Source: Poa pratensis (taxonomy: Eukaryota > Streptophyta > Magnoliopsida > Poales > Poaceae). From it: DNA of 64,000 nt. A model generated the notes under the pieces. That model saw nothing but the letters and a program-made list of their open reading frames with translations, did not search any database and had not been told where the DNA came from. Within the stretch, counting starts at the first letter, position 1; every line of letters starts with the position of its first letter. The DNA lies in assembly GCA_947311845.1 (NCBI GenBank), contig CAMZMU010000027.1, forward strand, positions 77,104,825 through 77,168,824, in the 5' to 3' direction. This document shows, piece after piece, positions 55,496 through 64,000 of this stretch. Made by a program: the position numbers and the translations under genes.

Positions 55496-55497
55496 TC

Positions 55498-58400
55498 TGC
55501 GGTGACCCAGCACACCACTGCATGTTGTAGTGTACAAGTTGTTGATGTAACATGCACGGAAGGACCTCTCCGCAAATATTACATCCCTCGAGTAGTACAA
55601 CAGAAACATAGCGGTCCAAGGTAACACTATAGGATTACAACACTGTTCAATACAAAATCTCGAGACCCTCCTTTTATATTGAAGCAAGTCTCTTGCAAAT
55701 GAAATACAGAAAGATCCAAATCGTAGTACTAAGCTGAATATCAGCTCTAACTCTAATTCCTGATCCACTACTGCTGTTATCACATCCCGTAATCTATTCC
55801 ATCTGGAATATCTTTATCCAGGGTTGTCTCTTCCTTCCAATAGTTGTTATATCCTTCATTGGCAAAGTGGTCGTCATGTATGCCATTGACAATATTGTTG
55901 TTGCTCCACCATTGTCACTGTTGTCGTCGTTCCTCTATTGATGAAGTAGCAGTTGACTCCTTCAAGCTCCACCAGTAGACTTGACTCCTTGTTGGATACT
56001 TCCTTGACGTCGTGATGGCTAACTGGCAACTCCGTTGATGGCTCCAAAATCTAAGCAGGGGGTCAATGGGAAAAGGGTGAGCAACTCGAGCGTTACTTAG
56101 CAAGTTCAATAATATAGGAAAGAGTTTTTGTTTTGAATGCACTAGCTACTGCCATGACCAACGGTCGTAGGCATAATGCAAGTTTTGGAAAACCTTTCTT
56201 CAAAGGTCAAGTTTTATTTCAGAAAACTATGCTCACAGTCTCCACGGGTTCATAGTCATCACTTGGGATGCCTTTCCCGCTGCGGTCTGTAGTTCCTTCC
56301 GGGAACACGGATGTGACAGTCACAATTTCTTGTTGTTGACTCTGCAGAGCTGCGTAACTTTACCCATGAGAGAAACCCAGCCTTGTTGCCTTTCCGAGCG
56401 GCCAAACTCGTCCATACTTCCATGGTATGGGGCCAGGTGTGAGTCCAAAGCCAATCACCGCCCTCTCCGCACAACACATATCCGCCCATTTGTGGCGCAG
56501 CCGGTAACAAAGACCGCTATCCCGCCACCCCTCCCGAGCTTCTATTCCAATCACCCCGTCAGGTGGGAAGGTCACGCGCTTCCACGCTGTTGGCCGCCGC
56601 AACGGACACAACCAGGTAATAGCCTGCCGAGGATATGTGAACGAGAGAAGATACGGCTGACTTTTACCGTCCATAGCAGATCTCATGGTAAACGCTTCAA
56701 TACGGCGCAAGGATCACTGTGACATTGGTAATTAATCCTAGGTATATACTTTCCCGTACAATGGAACCTCCACCACAACATCAATCCGTGGTTCCATTGC
56801 CAGCCAAACAATATATATAGAATTCACATCATTCAAAATAGTTTTTCTTTTTCAATGCAATGATAATAATACGTTTTTTGAAAATAGTTTTTATAAAATA
56901 GTTCAATAAGGATATGCAAGAATGAACTTGCCTGTGGTAGAAATGGCCGTTCAACTCTTCGAGTTCTAGGGTTTGCGGTAAAACCCTGAGTTCTGAAAAT
57001 AGCAAAGTAATCCTGTAAGGACTACTGAAAAATCTAGCAGCATGCTATTATGCATAATCATGATATGCATCGTCACCCCAAAATACCCAAGTTGCGGATT
57101 TAAGACTTTTCGAGTGTTTTGGATTTTTTAAAGAATTTGACAACAATTTTCATGAGGAATAAATTTAAAGTGATTAAATTGAAATAGTTCAATATAATTG
57201 AACTTCAAGACTTTATTTTCCCATATTATTTTCTTTTAAGAAAATAGTTTTTGAAAAAGAATTTCAAGTCATTTCCACTTAAGGATCCTTGAATTTTTCA
57301 TCCACAAAATGTTTTTCAAAACTTCAAATAAAACTTACATAAAAATTCCTCATATTTTGTAGAGTATGTTGCATATTTTTAGTTGATTTTTGTGTATTTG
57401 AATTTGGTGTAAAAATTCATTTAAGTTTGAATATTTTTGATTTAGGATGAGTAACAAATAGTCTTGGTATAGTTCAAATATTATTTTGAACTTAATATTT
57501 ATTTTCCCAGATTATTTTTCTTGAGAAAATAATTTTAAGAAATTATTCCAAAGAATAATCCACTTAAGGATCTTTGGATTTTTAATCAAAGAAATAATTT
57601 TCAAAAATTCCTGTTAGTATTTTATTTAAATAGCTTATTTTTGCTAATATTTGTAGATATTTTTAAAGTATTTTTAGGAATTTATTTGAATTTTTAGAGT
57701 ACTTTGAAAGATTTGAATTTTTTAACTTCATGAAATTACAAAAGTACCCCTGGTCCAACTTGGTTGAACCAAGTCAAAGACCTGGCTCGGGTCGGGTCAA
57801 CCGACCGAGCCACTCTCTTCTCTCTCTCCTCTCTCGTGCTCGAGCCCGTGCTCGACTCCTCCGACGCCCGTGTCGCCTCTGCCGTCGCCGCCCCACTCCG
57901 GCCAACTCCGGCTACCTCCGCCGCCGTGCGCTGGGGCAAAACACTCCCCTCGCTCCGCTCTTCCACCTCACCGGAGCGATTCGCCCTCTCTTCCTCTCGT
58001 GGCCGAGCACAACCCAATCCCCTAGGGTTAGGGTTTCGGTGCCGGTGCCGCTTCCCTCCTTCTTCTCCAGCGTGCTCGCCATGGCTGGGCGCAGAGCTCC
58101 GTCCTCTGTGCCGCCGTGGCGCGGTGGTGCTGAACCTCTACTGCCGTGTGCCCCCTCCATCGTTGCGCGGGCACTGCCTCGCCGCCGAGGAGCTACGGCC
58201 ACGGTTGCCAGGTAAACTTCGTGTTCCTCCACTCTCTCTACCCACTGCTAGCTCTACTAGCTGATACTCATGCCCGTATGCCTCTCTGGCTTAGGATTTG
58301 GATGAGCAGATGATGCTCTGATGCTGCTATGCTTGTATATGTGCACTGATTACCTCTCTGTGTCACTCGTGAGGTGAATGGTGTAGATCTTAGTGTGTAG

Positions 58401-61063
58401 ATCACACCACTGTCTCTGAATGAATCATTGTGAGCTTAACTTGCTCATAGATGTGATATGTGCAATAGGAAAAATAATTCTGAGCTAGAATTAATACTAG
58501 CAGTGATGATTAGCTTATTTAGAGCATGATTTAATCATGTTTGTTTGCTGTGATGCCTCCATGTAGAGTTACACATCATTCTTGCTTGATTAGAAATGTT
58601 TTTGTTTTCCTGTGCTTCTTCCAAGTGTTCAGATGTGCATAGCTCAGTTAATCCAGCTCTGCTAGTTCACTGGCTTGTGTGCTTTGATAAAAATAGAATA
58701 GGAACAAATACTACACTGAAAATCTTTCCCTTGCTTCTGTAGATGCTCAAACAAATGGTAAAACACTCAACTTCACTCCCTTTCATCTCTCTGCCCTATT
58801 TCTTGCACAGAACAGAAGTACTCTGCTTGCAAATCATCTTCTATAGCACCACACCTTGCTGAGCAAGGTTCTGTTAAGAACAGATGCTAAATTCAGCACT
58901 CAAGCATGGTTCTGTCATTTACAGAACCTGCTAAATCACTCTCTAGCACATATGTTTAACAACCTTGGGTGTAGAGCAGATAAAGCTACGGAAGAGTCTG
59001 ATCTTGCTCCAAGGTTCAACCGTCTCTTCTGGACTGCACCTTGTGGTTCTACCTTCTCCTCCTTGTTGCTTGACTTCTCCTAAGTTTTAATGGCTTGTGG
59101 TGGATGGTTTAGGTAATCTCCATGATTGGCTTGTGATTTGTGGTTGTTCTTGGTGAAGAACAGATGGAAATGGTGCTGCTAGATAGATGATTGGCTGCTG
59201 TGTAGAACTTGTGGTGTAGCTGGCTGTTCTTGTGTTCTTGCTAAAATGGAAATATATTATTTGGTCCAATTCGTTGGTCCCATAAAACCATGGTGTGTAG
59301 TGATCAAAGGGCTGCCATGAGATGTCTTTTATAAGGCTTTGTTATCCCTCACAAGTTGACACCTCAAGTGGTGACTCTTGCTTTACATGGGTGAGTAAGC
59401 TACTTGTTGTCATGCCCTCACACATGAGCATTACTTGGGGTTCAAGTTAAGCTAGATATTTCCCTTGTGGATAAAGATGAGTAGTCATTGGTCTTATCCT
59501 CTTGTGAGATATTTTGCTTGTGGATAGCTCTCCTATGTGGCAAGCTTATCCATCCCAAGCTTGGTATTATCTCTTTGCAAGATTTATTCTTAGGCAAGCC
59601 AAGTGGCTTTTGTTGCTAGATGGACTTGTGGGCTCATTCTCTTATGTGGGCTTTGTGCAATTATATGGGCTTGAGAATAAATTTGTGTAGCTTTAATGAT
59701 TTAGCTAGTGGCTTTAGAAATATAAGTAGTGATGTTCAAATGGCTTTACAATTTATTTGTGTGACTTTAATTTGATTATTTGCTTGGTTGAACAGGGATA
59801 AATAAGCTATGTTCAATAGCTTTATGCATGCAATAGAAATCTGTTAACAAGGTAGCTAATCTTGTTACCAAACTGCTTTTACATAACACAAAACTTTTGA
59901 ATCCAGGTGACTTATTGGATGGATTTGATCATCTGATCCTTTCTTTTGGTGGAACTAGAATGAATGTGTACAGAGGTGCAAAAGTGACCCCTTCTATCTT
60001 CCTAGGCTTGTCCTAGTGGAAAGGTAGCTGGATTAGGTTGCTTTTGCATTATTTTCTATGCCATTTCATTTGCTTTCTGCCATACTTGCTAGAGATTTTA
60101 ATAAGAACAGATGCTACAGCCTATGATGCAAAGTCTGAGGCAAATGTCCCTTAAAAAGAACAGATACTTGCATTTGGCTTTAACTTCTCGATGATGAGTT
60201 TGCATAGCACCTCTATGCATGGCTGAGAGAAAATCCTTCTCCAAAATCCTCTTTGATGTATGTCTTTCTTTCTTCTGCCCTTTCTTGTATTATTTGTCTT
60301 GCAGGAATTAAGATAAGAAGTTTGGAATATAGAAGATCAAAATAATGATGAGAAGATAAAGATCTAGTTTTAGGATTCTTTTCATTCATTTGTAAACTCC
60401 TTTTTATTTGGATGAGATATGTACATATTCTATAAATGATGTAATTGTTATTCTTTCGACTTCAATTAGTGAAATAGTATTAGGTCATGAATACATATGT
60501 TGTACCCAAATGCCTCTTGGTCATTCGGCTTCAATTGTATTTTAAAGATGTGTATAAGATGATCAAATGAGATGTTGTTGTATGAGATGAGATCTTGATG
60601 TATTTATATATACACTTTGGACCATCATTTGAAATTGTTGTTTCTAAGTGTGGGAAATGATGTAGGAAATGTGGTGTATGAATTCTTATTATGTGTGAAA
60701 TGAGGTCTTAATAATTGTTTCCTTTTATGGTCATGGATGTGTAGATGATAGGGATAAGATAAGGAACTGAGATAAGAATTGAGATGATATGAGTGGTTTG
60801 TATTTTATACTCTGTTTGAATTATAAACTTGTGATATCAGTGAATTGTGTTCAAAATGTTTTAGAATTATGTAAAGGTCATGTCGAAGTTCATAGCACTC
60901 AACAGATGATCTCTAGCCTAATTCATCAGAGTCGAGAGAAACATCGATCCCTTTAACTCTTTTCTTAAGCGCGCCAAAATTTCCCGCATTTTCAGATGCA
61001 TGCTATGCAAATACAAATATTCTATTTCTACCCTTTTGACTCTCTAAACCCTGGGGTATTACA
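55498..61063 (-). repeat. LTR copy 2, complete (5566 bp)
   Basis: TGCGGTGACCCAGC to GGGGTATTACA. Aligns with LTR copy 1 over its full length, including the GC-rich block at 57765-58210 and its CCAG|GTAAAC end. Confidence 0.9.
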
Positions 61064-62295
61064 TCCTCTTCCCCTTAAACTAAACTTCGTCCCGAAGTTT
61101 TGATTCTCTCGAGTAGAGTAGGAAAGAAAGAACTTTCACATATATTGATTCTCTCAAATTCCTTTCTGACGTGGTATAGATCAAGATGATACCTTGTCCA
61201 AAATCCTTATGTCCATCCTCCATGGATCCATACTATCCATTTGTCGACTTTCGTCGCTTCTCCACTGGATTCCAATGATTTTACTACCTTTTCATGTCTC
61301 CTGGATTATCCATTTCAGACATCCTTGTATTACTCTGGCTTTATACCCCTCTGTCGAAGATCCTTTCTACATCCTTATATGACCTTCAGATGGTACCCTT
61401 CCTTATAATCATGAGCTAATAAAACCTCACTTCTGATGGTAAAGCTCATCTCCTTTTGCTCGAGAATATGAGGTAACTATTCTTAACATGTCTTATAGAA
61501 CATAATTTGCTCTTTGTAATTTGCTTCCTCCGAATGTAGTAGACACCTTTGTCTATCCAACTTTGATTACTCTTTCTTCTATTCAATCAATTGTAATCAG
61601 GGGTACAAACCTTCTGGCATCAATCCCTCGGATCCTGGTCTCAATCAGATTCAACGAATAGGTATCTAGATTTCCCCATCCATGAATTCAGGTTCATTTG
61701 TTTCACTCTTTTAGATCATTTAGTCATAGCTTCTATGACCACTAAATTCCTTATAATTTTCAACCTTCAAATCTCTACTTTCTATTTGCCTTCAAAATCT
61801 AGTAAAGATTTCCTGCACCGAAGAACTTTTAGAGTACTAATAACCAATTCAGTCATGACTCAGTCAAAGTCTTCCTTTTGAATTTCATGTCATCTTCTGC
61901 CAAGTACTTTCCAATACACTTGTTCACTCTCCCCCTTGGAATTCCCTAAGTCTTCCTCCGCTCCGACCTTCTGTCAGTCGAGCTTCATACAGTTAGTTTC
62001 ATCTAGTCAGCTCCATTCAGTCAGGCTTCATAACTCACCTTTCTGCTCAAACTTCCAGTATATATGCCTCATGGTCTCACGAAGAACACGTGGTATATTC
62101 ACCATGTTGTGAATACCCAGTATTGTCCTCTGGTAATAGGTACTGACTAACACGAGGTTTCCAACAGTTTCTCGAAGAATACATGGTATGTCCATCATAT
62201 TGTAAACAACCAAAGTAATCCTCCGATAAATTGGATTACTACTATAGCTAGAATTCCAGTTGGCTTATCCGATGGTCTCAAGAAAAGAACTACAC
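61064..62295 (-). other. Internal-domain fragment, polypurine side
   Basis: Equivalent to 52056-53290. It ends at AAGAACTACAC, where another LTR begins. In the intact internal domain the same place reads AAGAACTACACACAGG (53282). Confidence 0.88.
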
Positions 62296-64000
62296 TGTAA
62301 CATCCCTAGCTTTCAAAAAAGTTAAAAAATCAGAAAAATTTAAAACTTTTTAAAACTATTATGTATTTTGCTTTGAAAAGAAAATTCATGCATACATTCA
62401 TCATCATATAGCATTGTTTGCATTTGGATATTTTAAAAGTGAGAATAATAATTCCAATTGAAAACATATTTAACAAAATATATTAGTAGAGCAAAGAATG
62501 CTCCAAGTTTTCTTTTGACTTTTATGAATGTGTTTCTGCTAGAATTGTTTGTGAAATTGTTTGAATCTATTGTAATATAAGTAATTGCAAATGCTTTATC
62601 TTGTGGTATTTAAGATCTACTTAAACCACATTTGTTTGTTTAAAACCTATTTTAAATTGGACACCAAGTGTCATATTTGGGTTATTAAAAAAACCTAGTT
62701 TGGGAATCTAAATGACTTCTGTTTAAAATAGTTATTTGCATTTCTAAAATGAGTTTTGAATTCACTTTGTTTAAACTATTTGAGTTTTATACAAAATTAT
62801 TTTATTGAGTGATATTAATCATATTACTCATATTCTGCTTTGGTTTAAATTATAAGTACAAAAGGAATTATAAAAAAAAACCTTTTGTTTTAAAATTGCA
62901 TTATATGACCAAAATGCTTTTTAAACACATTTCAAAATTTTGTTTATAAAAAGTTTTGGAAAAGAGTTTTGAAGGTTCCATTTGGAAGGATTGATTTTTA
63001 CAAAATTTTAGGAATTGGTTTGAATCCTTTTGGATTTATATTTTAAAAGTTATTTAGAAAACCAGAAAACAAAAAAGAAAAGAGAACAAAAAAAATGGAA
63101 AAGGGCTAACTGGGCCGAGCCATCTCTTCTCTACCGCGCGTGCAGCAGACAGCAGCCCGGCAGCAGCCCACCTCCCTTTCTCTCACTGCCAGGTGGGTCC
63201 CACCGATGATGCCAGCTATGACATCATCGCCTTCAACCTCCCGTGCAAGAAAACAACACCGAAACCCTAATCGATTCCGGATCAAATTCGTTAGGATTTG
63301 CTCGCGATTCTCCCGAGCCCTCTCCCCCATATAAACCCCACGATCCCCGCTCCAAAAGCCCTCAAAAATCCTAGCCAATATGCCCCCAGGCTGCGCACAC
63401 GCAAGCTCGCAACGCCGCCACCGCCGCCGGCGAACTTCGTCGATTCCGGCAAGTACCGTCGACTCCAAGCCCTCTCTCTTGTCCCATCTTCCTTGTCTTG
63501 ATCTTGCGCACCTCTTGAAAAAAAATTGTGATTTGTTGGCACACCAGATCGACGCGAGCTTGCCCGACCGAAGCGGCCGTCCACGTCTCCGACTTTGGCA
63601 AGCAACCCAGGGAGGAGAAGAGCACCGCGACGCCGTCCACCCCGCCATCAACATCGCCTTCGCGTGCTTCACCTCGTGGTATGATCCCCTCGCCTCCGTA
63701 GGCCGTAGATCGTCAAATCCGTGCACGATCGTGCATGGCGCCACCGCACCGGAGTTCCTCTGGCGACCTAGTGCCGCTAGTTTTAGGCCTTTGGATCTGG
63801 GCCGTTAGATCGCGGATGGGCGTTGTAGATTAGAAGCAGCTACGAAGGGGTACGAGCGAATCAGATCGCGACACATCGGCCGCCTCGTCAGCGCACCGTC
63901 AGCACCAGCCAGCCAATCCAGCGCCGCCGCGTGGACGTCAACGCCAACTCAGCAGTCAAGGTCAACAGTCAGCGCGAAGACCGGCATTTTTGCAGAAACG
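62296..64000 (+). mobile_element. 5' part of another LTR retrotransposon's LTR, inserted into the LARD-like chain
   Basis: The DNA switches at 62296 to TGTAACATCCCTAGC, a typical grass Gypsy LTR start, preceded by TACAC (62291-62295), the likely 5-bp target duplication. An AT-rich U3-like tract follows, then a GC-rich part with a TATA box (CATATAAACCCC at 63329-63340). The LTR continues beyond the window, so its internal domain is not seen. Frames here (for example 63106-63744 minus) are compositional. Confidence 0.75.
63329..63340 (+). promoter_or_regulatory. TATA box of the last LTR
   Basis: CATATAAACCCC between a CT-rich stretch and a GC-rich transcribed-looking region, about 1.03 kb into the LTR. 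This is the expected place for the U3/R promoter. Confidence 0.55.

Larger units (their letters stand above)
52056..55497 (-). other. Internal domain, complete, non-coding
   Basis: 3442 bases with no RT, integrase, protease or gag motif in any frame. The longest minus-strand frame (53615-53319, 98 codons, with ELTTQMEDHRGEITELQDQ) has no recognised domain. Two degenerate direct repeats of about 110 bases at 53060-53210 give the similar peptides IPRVLRETMRH and IPCILRETVGN on the minus strand. Confidence 0.8.
43691..62295 (-). mobile_element. Tandem chain of a long-LTR, non-coding retrotransposon (LARD-like)
   Basis: Order on the plus strand: partial LTR (43691-45115), partial internal (45116-46513), LTR (46514-52055), internal (52056-55497), LTR (55498-61063), partial internal (61064-62295). 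The period between LTR starts is 8984 bases. Orientation is minus: LTRs run TGTAATACCCC...ACCGCA, a tRNA-Met primer site follows one LTR, and a polypurine tract precedes the other. No gag, protease, RT or integrase frame is visible. LTR about 5.5 kb with internal about 3.4 kb is the size class of large retrotransposon derivatives such as Sukkula of barley, though identity with that family is not tested. Confidence 0.85.

Noticed and set aside
44452..58264. ORFs of 60-177 codons repeated in each LTR copy
   Set aside because: They recur only because the LTR recurs, differ by frameshifts between copies and have no domains.
43691..62295. Plus-strand orientation for the long-LTR element
   Set aside because: The plus strand lacks a primer site after its LTR. 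The minus strand has TGGCATCAGAGC after one LTR and a polypurine tract before the other.

Overview
This 64 kb window is nuclear DNA from a grass, most likely a Pooideae species of the wheat/barley/oat/ryegrass kind. The grounds are two CACTA transposons (one with the grass-typical TTCTGTGGCGCAC subterminal motif), Helitron ends with a GC hairpin followed by CTAG, a large non-coding LTR retrotransposon of LARD size, and GC-rich monocot-style exons. It is about four-fifths mobile DNA. No prokaryotic feature, rRNA gene or intact tRNA is visible.

Layout. (1) 1-5577: a short protein tail, then CACTA-1 on the minus strand, with a frameshifted TNP2 transposase and a small membrane-protein gene. (2) 5578-18419: a 5'-truncated LINE on the plus strand, carrying two insertions that can be placed to the base. 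CACTA-2 (6041-14427, target duplication GCA) sits inside the reverse transcriptase, and a Helitron (16744-18335) sits just before the LINE's 3' end and poly(A). Taking both out rejoins LINE coding sequence. (3) about 19.2-42.7 kb: a low-copy island of PWWP-domain genes. Two are long (21.2-23.0 and 38.9-40.4 kb, both minus) and at least five are decayed or partial, in both orientations. Most carry the same upstream module. The island is interrupted by a solo LTR (23884-25158, target duplication GTTAG), a second Helitron (30788-33066) and local tandem duplications. (4) 42.7-43.7 kb: a GC-rich, probably Harbinger-type element with a broken ORF. (5) 43.7-62.3 kb: a tandem chain of one long-LTR, non-coding retrotransposon (minus orientation, period 8984 bp, LTR about 5.5 kb, internal domain about 3.4 kb). 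(6) 62296-64000: the start of another plus-strand LTR inserted into the last internal domain.

The genes most likely to matter to the host are the two long PWWP genes. PWWP proteins bind methylated histone tails. PWWP gene 2 has the usual plan of an N-terminal PWWP domain and a C-terminal RRM-like fold, but appears to carry two frameshifts. PWWP gene 1 has lost the RRM-like part and has instead amplified a conserved module of about 45-57 residues. It is followed by an acidic reading frame that ends in a hydrophobic segment. The tandem array, the repeated upstream module and the intragenic module amplification are the least ordinary parts of the window.
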